Source: DASPSR01 sp035516175
GTDB taxonomy: Bacteria; Nitrospirota; UBA9217
Assembly (NCBI GenBank): GCA_035516175.1
Contig: DATJAO010000028.1
Coordinates: 1-27,186, forward strand
Length of the DNA: 27,186 nt
Reading direction: 5' to 3'
The notes under the pieces are model-generated. The model had not been told where the DNA came from. It ran no database searches and saw only the letters and a program-made list of their open reading frames with translations. The position numbers were made by a program, and so were the translations under genes. Of this stretch, positions 7,609-14,879 are shown piece by piece; the first letter of the stretch is position 1; every line of letters begins with the position of its first letter.

Positions 7609-7643
7609 ATAAACGAGGGGCAGCGAAACCGCCCCTCGTTTAT
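7609..7643 (-). terminator. hairpin terminator of the hexapeptide-repeat gene
   Basis: A perfect 13-bp stem ATAAACGAGGGGC/GCCCCTCGTTTAT (7609-7621 with 7631-7643), loop of nine. Read on the minus strand the stem ends in GTTTATTTTAG, a U-rich tail suited to termination of the gene at 7725-8171 before it reaches the pseudogene. Confidence 0.8.
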
Positions 7644-7724
7644 GTTCTATAACAACCTGGAGCACAAAATTCTCCCCCCTCTTCTCGTAAAGATGAACTT
7701 CAGGTTGCTATCAAAAAAAAATAA

Positions 7725-8171
7725 TCATGCAACTTTTTTTTCAGCGCTGGTATTGCCCATTACCTTGGCGTCGCCGCAAACCCTTGCGTTTCCAAGAATT
7801 TTGGCACTTCCGCCAACTTCGGCCTTTTCAAATACCTCTGCATAACCGCTGACGATTGCGTCGCCGTAGACGCCGGCAAAACCATAGACCTTGGCATCTC
7901 CCTGGACTTTGGAATTGCCGAAAACCTTTGCGTTTCCGAATACCTCAGCCCTGCCCGATACTTCGGCCTTATCGAAGATCCAAGCATTCCCAAAAACGAT
8001 AGCATCGCCGCTCAGCTTGCAGTGGCCACATATCTTGGCGAAGGGGCCAACGTAAACGCTGTCGGAGACCTGCGCCGTCTCGGCTACCATGCCTCCACCA
8101 TTCGGATGATGATGGTATTTCACACCATCGATTTCTACGACAGGCTCCGTTGATAATACTCTGATATCCAT
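7725..8171 (-). CDS. hexapeptide-repeat (left-handed beta-helix) protein
   Basis: A 148-residue protein. After a short head (MDIRVLSTEPVVEIDGVKYH) almost all of it consists of six-residue turns of the type V-x-G-[DNS]-A-x, for instance AKICGHCKLSGDAIVFGNA, then AEVSGRAEVFGNAKVFGNS, KVQGDAKVYGFAGVYGDA and ARVCGDAKVMGN. Such repeats fold as a left-handed parallel beta-helix, as in hexapeptide acyltransferases and YdcK-like proteins. I see no extended catalytic loop or His typical of an acyltransferase, so enzyme activity cannot be claimed; a structural or binding role is as likely. AGGAGG (8179-8184) is the ribosome binding site. It stands alone, convergent with atpE and divergent from gltX, and has a decayed copy next to it. 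Confidence 0.8.
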   Translation of the reverse strand: MDIRVLSTEPVVEIDGVKYHHHPNGGGMVAETAQVSDSVYVGPFAKICGHCKLSGDAIVFGNAWIFDKAEVSGRAEVFGNAKVFGNSKVQGDAKVYGFAGVYGDAIVSGYAEVFEKAEVGGSAKILGNARVCGDAKVMGNTSAEKKVA

Positions 8172-8505
8172 ATCAATACCTCCTAAAAAAATTTTTTATA
8201 TGCACAAAGTGTGCTGTTATCATTCGTTGCTGTATAGCCCCTCTCTTCTCCCGTATCAAACGGGGCCATGCTTGGGAATCTAAAATTACAACTTTATACT
8301 TCTTAAATCATAGCGGACAGATTTTACTTTGTCAAATATTGCCCTCCTGGTTTAAAACCAAATACATGGTTTAAATTATTATTGATCTTGGCGAGGCAGG
8401 TTGAAAAGTAATACTTACAAAAGGTTATGCTTGTTCTTCTAGACGGATTAAATAACATAAGTAACCGCGCAGACCCTTAATTTTCTTTTTATTAAGCCGA
8501 TATTT
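8172..8505. other. divergent intergenic region with a repeated TGGTTTAAA motif
   Basis: No gene seen. The stretch serves two divergent genes and is AT-rich from 8280 on. TGGTTTAAA occurs at 8348-8356 and again 19 bases later at 8367-8375; the first copy is part of the palindrome TGGTTT-A-AAACCA (8348-8360). This could be an operator pair but may be chance in AT-rich DNA. Confidence 0.3.
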
Positions 8506-8514
8506 TGATATAAT
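8506..8514 (+). promoter_or_regulatory. extended -10 promoter of gltX
   Basis: TGATATAAT: a consensus TATAAT (8509-8514) with TG one base upstream, the classic extended -10, which needs little -35. The -35 region is only T-rich. The predicted start near 8521 gives a leader of about 37 bases containing the GAAGGAG ribosome binding site (8540-8546). Confidence 0.65.
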
Positions 8515-8557
8515 AACGCCGCGATATATAAACTATAGCGAAGGAGTTCGCCGCACC

Positions 8558-9976
8558 ATGAGTACTCTGGATAATGTTCGAGTCCGTTTTGCCCCCAGTC
8601 CCACCGGCGCCCTGCACATCGGGGGCATACGGACGGCCCTCTTCAACTGGCTGTTCGCCCGGCACCATGGAGGAAAATTCATCCTCAGGATTGAGGACAC
8701 AGATCAGACCCGATCCACCGACGAATCCATCCAGATCATACTCGATGGCATGAAATGGCTCGGGCTCGATTGGGATGAAGGCCCGTTTCGCCAAACGGAG
8801 CGGATGGCCATTTACCGTGAGCACGTTGACCGTCTCCTTAAGCAGGGCAAAGCATACTACTGTTACTGCACGCCTGATGAACTCGAGGTGCGGAGAAAAG
8901 AGGCACTTGCATCCGGCCGGCCACCGAAGTACGACAGAAAATGCCGGGCGTTGAGGACTCCGGTCGCGGGAAGAATGCCCGCAGTACGATTCCTTTCGTC
9001 CGACGAAGGCCAGACCATCGTGCGTGACTTGATCCGCGGGGCTGTGACCTTTGAGAACCAGCAGCTCGACGATCTGATCATCCAGCGCTCCGACGGGCTC
9101 CCTACCTATAACTTTGCCGTGGTCGTGGACGATGTCACCATGAACATCACGCACGTGATCCGTGGTGACGACCATCTGAACAACACACCGCGACAGATCC
9201 AGCTCTACCAGGCGCTCGGGTACGAACCGCCGGAGTTCGCGCACTTGCCCATGATCCTCGGCCCGGACAAGACCAAGCTATCAAAGCGCCACGGAGCGAC
9301 CGCCGTCACCGAATACAAAGACCTAGGGTACCTGCCTGAGGCGCTTGTGAATTACCTCGCCCGTCTCGGCTGGTCTTCCGGGGACCAGGAGATCTTTTCT
9401 CGCCAGGAACTCATTGAAAAATTTTCGCTCGAGAACGTTGGAAAGGCCGCAGCCGTGTTCAATGCCGAGAAACTGCTCTGGCTCAACCATCACTACATCC
9501 AGCAGGCGGACCTTGCAAGGCTTGCAGGGTTGGTCATCGAACTTTTGAAAAAAGATGTCACAGTCGCTGCGGGTAAGGAGCCGGACATCGAGTGGTTCAA
9601 AAAGCTCGTAAAAATACTCGCCGAGCGGAGCCACACGCTCGTTGAGATGAAGACCGCTGCCATTCCGTTTGTCGTTGACGAAATAACGATGGACGAGAAG
9701 GCCAAGACAAAGCACTTAACACCTGACGTAGCACCTCTCCTCTCTGAGCTGTCAAAACGGCTTAAGACTGTTGATCCCTTTACACACATCGAGATTGAGA
9801 AGGTATTCAACGCCCTGATCGCCGAAAAGGGACTAAAACTCGCCAAAATCGCCCAACCCGTGCGTGTCGCCTTGACAGGCGGCACGGTGAGCCCCGGCAT
9901 CTTTGAGGTCATCGAAGTCATGGGACCGGAAAAGACCATCAAAAGGATTGAGAGCGCTATCCGCAAAATCGTTTGA
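8558..9976 (+). CDS. gltX: glutamyl-tRNA synthetase
   Basis: Class I aminoacyl-tRNA synthetase charging tRNA-Glu (possibly also tRNA-Gln if the organism uses the amidotransferase route; not decidable here). The 472-residue protein has the HIGH motif in FAPSPTGALHIGGIRTALFN, the KMSKS equivalent KTKLSKRHGA near residue 240, and the E. coli-type zinc-site pattern (CYC near residue 107 and YDRKC further on). The C-terminal all-helical anticodon-binding region is present and full length. Start ATG 8558 is preceded by GAAGGAG. It is transcribed from its own extended -10 promoter. Confidence 0.97.
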   Translation: MSTLDNVRVRFAPSPTGALHIGGIRTALFNWLFARHHGGKFILRIEDTDQTRSTDESIQIILDGMKWLGLDWDEGPFRQTERMAIYREHVDRLLKQGKAYYCYCTPDELEVRRKEALASGRPPKYDRKCRALRTPVAGRMPAVRFLSSDEGQTIVRDLIRGAVTFENQQLDDLIIQRSDGLPTYNFAVVVDDVTMNITHVIRGDDHLNNTPRQIQLYQALGYEPPEFAHLPMILGPDKTKLSKRHGATAVTEYKDLGYLPEALVNYLARLGWSSGDQEIFSRQELIEKFSLENVGKAAAVFNAEKLLWLNHHYIQQADLARLAGLVIELLKKDVTVAAGKEPDIEWFKKLVKILAERSHTLVEMKTAAIPFVVDEITMDEKAKTKHLTPDVAPLLSELSKRLKTVDPFTHIEIEKVFNALIAEKGLKLAKIAQPVRVALTGGTVSPGIFEVIEVMGPEKTIKRIESAIRKIV

Positions 9977-10058
9977 CATGCTGAACATTACGATGAATCC
10001 ACGACTTTGACGAAACATCCATCCCCGCAATGGCATCCCTCGCAGGAGAAAAATCCGC

Positions 10059-10229
10059 ATGAACCAGAGAGGCCTGCGTTCGTACTTTAACCCATCAGGC
10101 TTTGCCGGCCTTATCTATGAATCCATTTGGGCCAACTATTTAAAGTTGTTCTTGGGCCACGCCGCCTATGCTCAAGCTCTTGTCCTTGCCGTGTTCATGG
10201 GAGGCATGGCAATAGGATCTTTGCTCTGA
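10059..10229 (+). pseudogene. remnant of a membrane spermidine-synthase-like gene (N-terminus only)
   Basis: A 56-codon open frame from ATG 10059 to TGA 10227-10229. Its sequence SGFAGLIYESIWANYLKLFL, followed by AQALVLAVFMGGMAIGSLL, is the signature first two membrane helices of the fused membrane spermidine-synthase-like (polyamine aminopropyltransferase) proteins, which usually read SGFAGLIYE..W...L..LFG....A...VLA.FMGGLALGS. Such proteins are typically several hundred residues; here the frame stops just after the GS of helix 2 and I find no downstream continuation. AGGAG (10043-10047) lies upstream. The stop falls at the edge of an imperfect inverted repeat. The family match is recalled from memory; the truncation is seen directly. 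Confidence 0.7.
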
Positions 10230-10286
10230 TGAACTACCCGCCACTAAATCGCTGTCACGCTTGTAGTGGGGGTCCTCACGGTTCAT
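10229..10286. repeat. imperfect inverted repeat at the end of the spermidine-synthase remnant
   Basis: Nested arms: ATGAAC/GTTCAT (10229-10234 with 10281-10286), then ACCC-g-CCACTA/TAGTGG-GGGT (10236-10246 with 10264-10273). The loop is about 17 bases. It starts at the stop codon of the truncated frame, so it could be a deletion scar, a small mobile element remnant or a terminator without U-tract. Confidence 0.45.
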
Positions 10287-10330
10287 TCAAGAGACGCGCA
10301 GGTAATATTTAAGGAAAATCAATTCGGACC

Positions 10331-10371
10331 TGACAATTCACGTTGTCATCTCTTTTTTTTTACGATATACT
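10331..10371 (+). promoter_or_regulatory. promoter of the rqcP-pdxA set with operator-like palindrome
   Basis: TTGTCA (10343-10348, 5/6) lies exactly 17 bases before TATACT (10366-10371, 5/6). The -35 is the right arm of a perfect inverted repeat TGACAA-ttcacg-TTGTCA (10331-10348). The predicted transcription start is around 10378, which coincides with the GTG start codon of the first gene. Confidence 0.6.
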
Positions 10372-10377
10372 TTGATA

Positions 10378-10650
10378 GTGCGTCTCGACTTGTTCCTGAA
10401 AAAGAGCGGCCTCATTAAACGCAGGACCGTGGCACAGGACCTGTGTGATACAGGCAGGGTCCTCGTGAATGGACGGGTGGCTCGCTCCGCAAAAGAGGTG
10501 AAGCCGGGAGACGGCATTATGCTAGTCTTTTCCACCCGAAGCGTACAATTTGAAATCCTCGCGATACCTGGAGCAAAGCAAACATCCGTTGTAGTCCAGC
10601 CATATCGCATGATAAGCGAAAAAAGATTCGCGCAAAAAGACGACGCATGA
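10378..10650 (+). CDS. RqcP/Hsp15-type S4-domain RNA-binding protein
   Basis: A small protein of about 91 residues consisting of one S4 RNA-binding domain. VRLDLFLKKSGLIKRRTVAQ, then LCDTGRVLVNGRVARSAKEV and KPGD align closely with Bacillus RqcP (YabO), which binds the obstructed 50S subunit with peptidyl-tRNA in ribosome quality control, and with E. coli Hsp15 (HslR). I favour GTG 10378 as start because the family begins MRLD; TTG 10372 is also possible. No Shine-Dalgarno is visible before either, and a promoter ends seven bases upstream, suggesting leaderless mRNA. The stop overlaps the pdxA start (ATGA). No rqcH is in the window to confirm the pathway. Confidence 0.8.
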   Translation: MRLDLFLKKSGLIKRRTVAQDLCDTGRVLVNGRVARSAKEVKPGDGIMLVFSTRSVQFEILAIPGAKQTSVVVQPYRMISEKRFAQKDDA

Positions 10651-11666
10651 AAAAGAAACCTCTCCTCGTCATAACCATGGGTGACCCCGCGGGAATCGGA
10701 CCTGAGATCATCGCTAAGATCATCGACAGCGGTGAGATATTCCCGCTCTGCAGGCCGGTCGTTGTAGGTGATGCGAGTGTCATGAAGAAACTGATAGAGG
10801 ACATGCGGCTCTCGGTTGCTGTCCGCAGCATTGCTTCTCTCACGGAAGCCGACCCTGGCACTGGCAAGATAGACGTGCTTGACCTTCACAACGTGGACAT
10901 CTCCAAGCACTCATGGGGCAGACCGAGCGTTTCGTCGGGCAAGGCGACGGTGGAATATGTAAAGAGGGCCGCGGAGCTCACCATGAGCCGCAGCGCTGAA
11001 GCAATCGTAACCGCACCGATCAACAAAGAAATGATGAATGCAGCGGGATTTCATTATGCCGGCCATACGGAGCTTCTTGCCGACATTACGGGTTCCAAGG
11101 AATACGGCATGATGTTTGTGGGCGGCGGCCTGCGGATTATCCTGGCAACCATTCATCTTGCACTGAAGGACGTGGCTCGCGCAATCACCAGGGGAACCAT
11201 TCTGAAGTCTCTGCGGCTCGCGAACAAGGCAATGGAATATTTCGGCATTGATATACCCCGCATCGGCGTTGCAGCCCTGAACCCTCACGCAGGTGAGGGC
11301 GGGCTATTCGGTAACGAGGAGTGGGATGTGATCCTGCCGGCTGTGATCATGGCGCGGGAGGAGGGCATCCACGCGAGCGATCCCATCCCGGCTGACACTC
11401 TGTTCTACAAGGCACGGAACAATTATTACGACGTCGTTGTGGCCATGTATCACGACCAGGGCCTCGCTCCGCTCAAGATGCTGGCTTTCGGCAATGCCGT
11501 GAATGTCACCGTCGGTCTTCCGATCATCCGCACCTCGGTAGACCATGGGACTGCGTACGATATCGCAGGCAAGGGCTGCGCAGATCCGGCGAGCCTCCTT
11601 GAGGCGGTCAAGCTTGCCGCTAGTATGGCGAAATACAAGGAACAAGGCAGGGAGGAATCATCGTGA
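10647..11666 (+). CDS. pdxA: 4-hydroxythreonine-4-phosphate dehydrogenase
   Basis: PdxA oxidises 4-phosphohydroxy-L-threonine with NAD(P)+ in DXP-dependent vitamin B6 synthesis. The 339-residue protein shows the N-terminal GDPAGIGPEI, FHYAGHTELLADITGS, and the three metal-binding histidines expected of the family: His170 (ATIHLAL), His214 (LNPHAGEGGLFGNEE) and His269 (MYHDQGLAP). The C-terminal VGLPIIRTSVDHGTAYDIAG is also diagnostic. Length is normal (E. coli 329). It overlaps the S4-domain gene by four bases and the permease gene by four (GTGA), so it is probably translated by coupling. Some PdxA relatives (PdxA2 / DUF-type kinases-dehydrogenases) act on other four-carbon phosphates; full motif conservation favours true PdxA. 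Confidence 0.93.
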   Translation: MKKKPLLVITMGDPAGIGPEIIAKIIDSGEIFPLCRPVVVGDASVMKKLIEDMRLSVAVRSIASLTEADPGTGKIDVLDLHNVDISKHSWGRPSVSSGKATVEYVKRAAELTMSRSAEAIVTAPINKEMMNAAGFHYAGHTELLADITGSKEYGMMFVGGGLRIILATIHLALKDVARAITRGTILKSLRLANKAMEYFGIDIPRIGVAALNPHAGEGGLFGNEEWDVILPAVIMAREEGIHASDPIPADTLFYKARNNYYDVVVAMYHDQGLAPLKMLAFGNAVNVTVGLPIIRTSVDHGTAYDIAGKGCADPASLLEAVKLAASMAKYKEQGREESS

Positions 11667-12739
11667 CCAATCAGCCGGCATCGTTTTTGACTCGCTCCCA
11701 CATTTTTGCGGCTGTCTTTTTTGCGATCTTCATTTTTCTCCTGTACCAGATGGCGCGCCTTTTGGCGCCCTTTTCCTCAGCCCTGCTCTGGGCAGCAATT
11801 CTTGCACTTGCCCTTTCCCCGGTGCACGCACGTCTACTACGCCTGGTCAACGGCAGGGAGGGACTGGCTGCAGGCGTTATGACTTTCTGCACCTTACTCA
11901 TGGTGATAGGACCCGCGATATTCCTCCTTGCTGTTCTCACAGCGCAGGCTGTTAATCTATACCAGTGGACATCAGAATTTATTCAAACTGGTAAGCTTGT
12001 AGAAGCATGGAGCAGGTTCGCAACGCCGATGCTTGACCGCCTGTTGAGCCTTCCCTTACTGGCGGAAATTGATGTAAAAGGGATCCTCATCAAGGGTCTG
12101 AGCCAGTTTTCATCCGGCCTAGCATCCCAAATCGGCAGTGTCCTGAAGAATACGCTCCTTCTCGCGGTCAATCTCCTTATCATGCTCATTTTTCTCTTTT
12201 TTATCTTACGGGACGGCGAATCGTACTATTCAGCGGTCATGGATGTGTTACCGTTCACGCCGAATCAGCAGCAATCCATTGCCCTGAAATTTCGAGATAC
12301 CTTTTCTGCTGTCATTAACGGCGTTTTCCTTGTCGCTCTTCTCCAGGGAGTGATGACAGGCCTCGGGTTCGCCTTGTTCGGCGTACCCTTTTCCGTGTTC
12401 TGGGGATTTCTCGCTGCCGTTCTTGCCCTCCTGCCTGTCGGAGGCGCGATGCTAGTATGGGTGCCGGGAGCACTCTATCTTTACTTGACTGGCTCAACAC
12501 TTCAGGGCGTCTTCCTTGCACTTTGGGGAGCCCTTCTGGTGAGCCTTCCCGACAATTTCTTAAAGCCCCTCCTGATCGGGAGAAAAGCGAAGCTCCCCAC
12601 TTTTCTTCTTTTTATCGGAATACTTGGCGGGTTGCAAGTATACGGCTTTTTGGGCATTCTCTTCGGACCCCTCATTGTAACCCTGCTTACTGCTTTTGTG
12701 CAGATATATCGTGAGGAGTACGCAGAGCGGCAAGAGTGA
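11663..12739 (+). CDS. AI-2E family transporter (UPF0118/TqsA-like permease)
   Basis: A 358-residue polytopic membrane protein. It has the layout of the AI-2E family: an N-terminal pair of hydrophobic segments (FAAVFFAIFIFLLYQMARL), a further hydrophobic hairpin around residues 70-95, a soluble middle, then a cluster of membrane helices with the conserved GVPFSVFWGFLAAVLALLPVGG motif and LPDNFLKPLLIGRKAKLP near the C-terminus. Members include quorum-signal exporter TqsA and Na+/H+ antiporters, so the substrate cannot be named. The GTG start overlaps the pdxA stop (GTGA, 11663-11666), with GGGAGGAA just upstream. No terminator is evident before the next gene. Confidence 0.88.
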   Translation: MTNQPASFLTRSHIFAAVFFAIFIFLLYQMARLLAPFSSALLWAAILALALSPVHARLLRLVNGREGLAAGVMTFCTLLMVIGPAIFLLAVLTAQAVNLYQWTSEFIQTGKLVEAWSRFATPMLDRLLSLPLLAEIDVKGILIKGLSQFSSGLASQIGSVLKNTLLLAVNLLIMLIFLFFILRDGESYYSAVMDVLPFTPNQQQSIALKFRDTFSAVINGVFLVALLQGVMTGLGFALFGVPFSVFWGFLAAVLALLPVGGAMLVWVPGALYLYLTGSTLQGVFLALWGALLVSLPDNFLKPLLIGRKAKLPTFLLFIGILGGLQVYGFLGILFGPLIVTLLTAFVQIYREEYAERQE

Positions 12740-12901
12740 AAACACTAAGGACTGCGTAGTCACAGATCGCCATCAAAAAGACGCACGAGTAGCTTTACAA
12801 TCGATCAAAACATTTACCATACCACTCGATTCCATGATTTTTTCCATTTCTACCCAAAGACTGATCGCTGGATTGCTTTATGAAGGAAGGAGAAAATAAG
12901 T

Positions 12902-13585
12902 ATGGAGGATTTAGCAAAGTCGGATACCTGGCGCGTGTTCCGTATCATGGCGGAACTGGTAGAAGGGTTTGAAGCGCTAAACGGCATCGGCCCGGCCGTG
13001 ACCATCTTCGGGAGTGCCCGTCTCCAACCGGGATCCCCCTATTACAACAAATGTCTCAAGGTGGCCGAAAATCTTGCAAAGGACGGTTTTGCCGTCATTT
13101 CGGGTGGAGGCCCCGGCATCATGGAGGCGGCAAACAAGGGGGCGCAGAAGGCGAATGGCATTTCCGTCGGCTTGAACATAGAATTGCCCATGGAGCAGAC
13201 GCCGAACTCGTATCAGGACGTGAGGGTGGAATTCCGCTACTTCTTCGTTCGCAAGCTCATGTTTGTCAAGTATGCTGTGGGGTATGTGATATTCCCAGGC
13301 GGCTTCGGCACCATGGACGAGCTTTTCGAGGCGCTCACGCTCATCCAGACCAAAAAGATCCGGAGCTTCCCCGTGGTCCTCGTCGGCAGGGACTATTGGC
13401 AGGGCATGATCGACTGGATGAAGAAAACGGTGCTGGAGGTCGGAAACATCGGTATCGAGGATATCGACCTAATGCACATCGTGGACGAACCGGAAGAGGC
13501 CTGCGCGATCATCAATAAGCGGTATAAGGACCGCGTAAGCGGCATCCATCGGGACAGGCGGGACAAGGCCAGAAAAGGCGTCTAA
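12902..13585 (+). CDS. LOG-family Rossmann-fold protein (TIGR00730)
   Basis: A 227-residue protein of the LOG/lysine decarboxylase-like family, whose characterised members hydrolyse cytokinin riboside monophosphates or other nucleoside 5'-monophosphates to free the base. The diagnostic pair is present: ISGGGPGIMEAANKGA (about residues 67-81) and PGGFGTMDELFEALTLIQT (from residue 132). The early TIFGSAR strand and the EFRYFFVRKLMFVKYA helix also fit. AAGGAG (12887-12892) gives a good ribosome binding site. The 162-base gap upstream holds no clear promoter or terminator, so it may be read with the pdxA set. The physiological substrate in this organism is unknown. Confidence 0.88.
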   Translation: MEDLAKSDTWRVFRIMAELVEGFEALNGIGPAVTIFGSARLQPGSPYYNKCLKVAENLAKDGFAVISGGGPGIMEAANKGAQKANGISVGLNIELPMEQTPNSYQDVRVEFRYFFVRKLMFVKYAVGYVIFPGGFGTMDELFEALTLIQTKKIRSFPVVLVGRDYWQGMIDWMKKTVLEVGNIGIEDIDLMHIVDEPEEACAIINKRYKDRVSGIHRDRRDKARKGV

Positions 13586-13708
13586 CGCGCATTCCATGTG
13601 GATTCTTGTTATATCGAGTATCAAAAGTGCCCTTACTCTTGAGTTTAGACCTCGGTCTTCTCGCGTTCATGTTGCTTGGCACTGGTAGAGAGCCTACGGA
13701 ATGCAGGT

Positions 13709-14470
13709 TTAATCACCTTTTCGTTTTTTCGATCGCAGCCAGTCTTGGTGTGATTTAAGCCGCTGCGCTGCCCGCATCCTCCGGAAACACCGCTCGATAG
13801 TTTCGCGGTAAATCATCACGACCAGAATGATCGCGATGCTAATGCTCATGACCGTGAAAAATGCGCCATACTGTTTCTGCCGGAAAAATGATCCTTCAAT
13901 TGTAAGAAGCACGGTGCCAAGCAGACGGCCGGAAGTCGACACGATCAGGAAATCGCGCTGCCCCATATGTCCCAGACCGAGCAGGTAGCACAAATAGTCC
14001 TTGGGGAATCCCGGGATAAGAAACATGAGAAAGGCAAGGAATAAACCTTTGTGCTTCATCACGTAATCATAGCGCTTGATCGTATCAGGGCTTACCACCT
14101 TTTCGACGAGCGGCCTGCCCGCAAGACGCGCGAGACCGAATGCAAGCCACGAGCCGAGGGTAAGTCCGATGGTTGAAAAAACGACCCCCCAGAACGGGCC
14201 AAAGAAGATGCCTCCGACAAAGCCGGTCACCTCACCGGGCACTGGCGCCGCAACCACCTGCAGAAACTGAAGCCCGATAAAAATAAAAACCGCATACAAC
14301 CGGTGTTCTCTGATGAAGTGAAGCAAATATTGTGTGTCTGTGAAGAGCTTGACGAGTCCGAGCGGGAACAGGAGGTATATGATGCCGGCGACAACCAAGC
14401 CGAATATCGCAAGACCAGCAATTGTCTTCTTATCAAACGTGGCCATCGTGGGAGAGCTGAAGCGGTTCAC
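13709..14470 (-). CDS. TVP38/TMEM64 (VTT/DedA-like) membrane protein
   Basis: A 253-residue integral membrane protein with the VTT domain. The signatures are the re-entrant-type segment VAAPVPGEVTGFVGGIFFGP, GTVLLTIEG further on, and FLIPGFPKDYLCYLLGL; the last is characteristic of bacterial TVP38/TMEM64 proteins. These are related to DedA proteins and to eukaryotic VMP1/TMEM41B scramblases; a lipid-flipping or membrane-homeostasis role is inferred from relatives. The GTG start (14470) overlaps the stop of the Cys-rich gene upstream on the same strand (GTGA), so the two are coupled. A downstream ATG (14446) is an alternative start. The C-terminus is basic. Confidence 0.88.
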   Translation of the reverse strand: MNRFSSPTMATFDKKTIAGLAIFGLVVAGIIYLLFPLGLVKLFTDTQYLLHFIREHRLYAVFIFIGLQFLQVVAAPVPGEVTGFVGGIFFGPFWGVVFSTIGLTLGSWLAFGLARLAGRPLVEKVVSPDTIKRYDYVMKHKGLFLAFLMFLIPGFPKDYLCYLLGLGHMGQRDFLIVSTSGRLLGTVLLTIEGSFFRQKQYGAFFTVMSISIAIILVVMIYRETIERCFRRMRAAQRLKSHQDWLRSKKRKGD

Positions 14471-14769
14471 TTTTTAAACAGATCGTCGAGTTCCTTCCGT
14501 GTCCTATCGACCTCTGCGCCCGAAGGTCTGGAAGGCCTCGACTCGCTGAAGACAAAATAATCGCAAAAGTTTGCCCCTTTTTTATCTTTTACAAGCTCCG
14601 CCACCGGCTCTCGGCATCGTTTCGACACAGAAACATCGTGGAATTCGCAGTTCAGGCAGCAATGGAGGTCCGCACGGCACAGGATGCATACATCCCGGCG
14701 GCCAATCTTTTTTTCTGTCGTAATTCCTTGCCCGCAGGCATGGCAGGTCTTCATAGTCCAGCACATCAT
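14467..14769 (-). CDS. small cysteine-rich (zinc-ribbon-like) protein
   Basis: About 100 residues, not assigned to a named function. It has a run of cysteine pairs: CHACG, CILC, CCLNC, then C in SKRCREP and NFCDYF, followed by a polar tail (RKELDDLFKK). The CxxC pairs suggest one or two zinc sites. I recall similar short proteins in deltaproteobacterial genomes, with the same ending C.EP.AE.V.DK..ANFCDYF, but cannot name a family. Start is uncertain: ATG 14769 would sit at the predicted transcription start (leaderless), ATG 14754 would give the tidier N-terminus MKTCHACG. Neither has a Shine-Dalgarno. It is translationally coupled to the VTT membrane protein. Confidence 0.7.
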   Translation of the reverse strand: MMCWTMKTCHACGQGITTEKKIGRRDVCILCRADLHCCLNCEFHDVSVSKRCREPVAELVKDKKGANFCDYFVFSESRPSRPSGAEVDRTRKELDDLFKK

Positions 14770-14775
14770 AACGTA

Positions 14776-14781
14776 ATTATA
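14776..14781 (-). promoter_or_regulatory. consensus -10 upstream of the Cys-rich gene
   Basis: TATAAT on the minus strand (plus ATTATA, 14776-14781). Six bases separate it from ATG 14769, so transcription would start at the initiation codon itself. No convincing -35 is seen at 16-18 bases. Confidence 0.45.
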
Positions 14782-14844
14782 CGGACAAGACAAGGCGAAA
14801 TGTGTAAAACATTTCTTGACTGACTTATTATTTTTTAGTTGATA

Positions 14845-14873
14845 TTGACGCTTTTTGCTTATTTTCGTTTAAA
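14845..14873 (+). promoter_or_regulatory. candidate promoter of an untranslated RNA
   Basis: TTGACG (14845-14850, 5/6), a 17-base spacer and TTTAAA (14868-14873, 4/6). The predicted start near 14880 would transcribe a gene-free region that contains a large hairpin. Confidence 0.4.
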
Positions 14874-14879
14874 TATCAG

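Noticed and set aside
7145..7612. A 155-codon plus-strand frame
   Set aside because: It is the complement of the decayed hexapeptide-repeat copy; the periodic residues come from the antisense of the repeats.
7187..8171. CRISPR-like or satellite repeat array
   Set aside because: The periodicity is 18 bases and degenerate, following hexapeptide codons within a protein gene and its pseudogene; there are no spacers.
12696..12899. Short plus-strand frame between the permease and LOG genes
   Set aside because: It overlaps the permease end out of frame, has no ribosome binding site and no recognisable sequence; the gap is better left non-coding.
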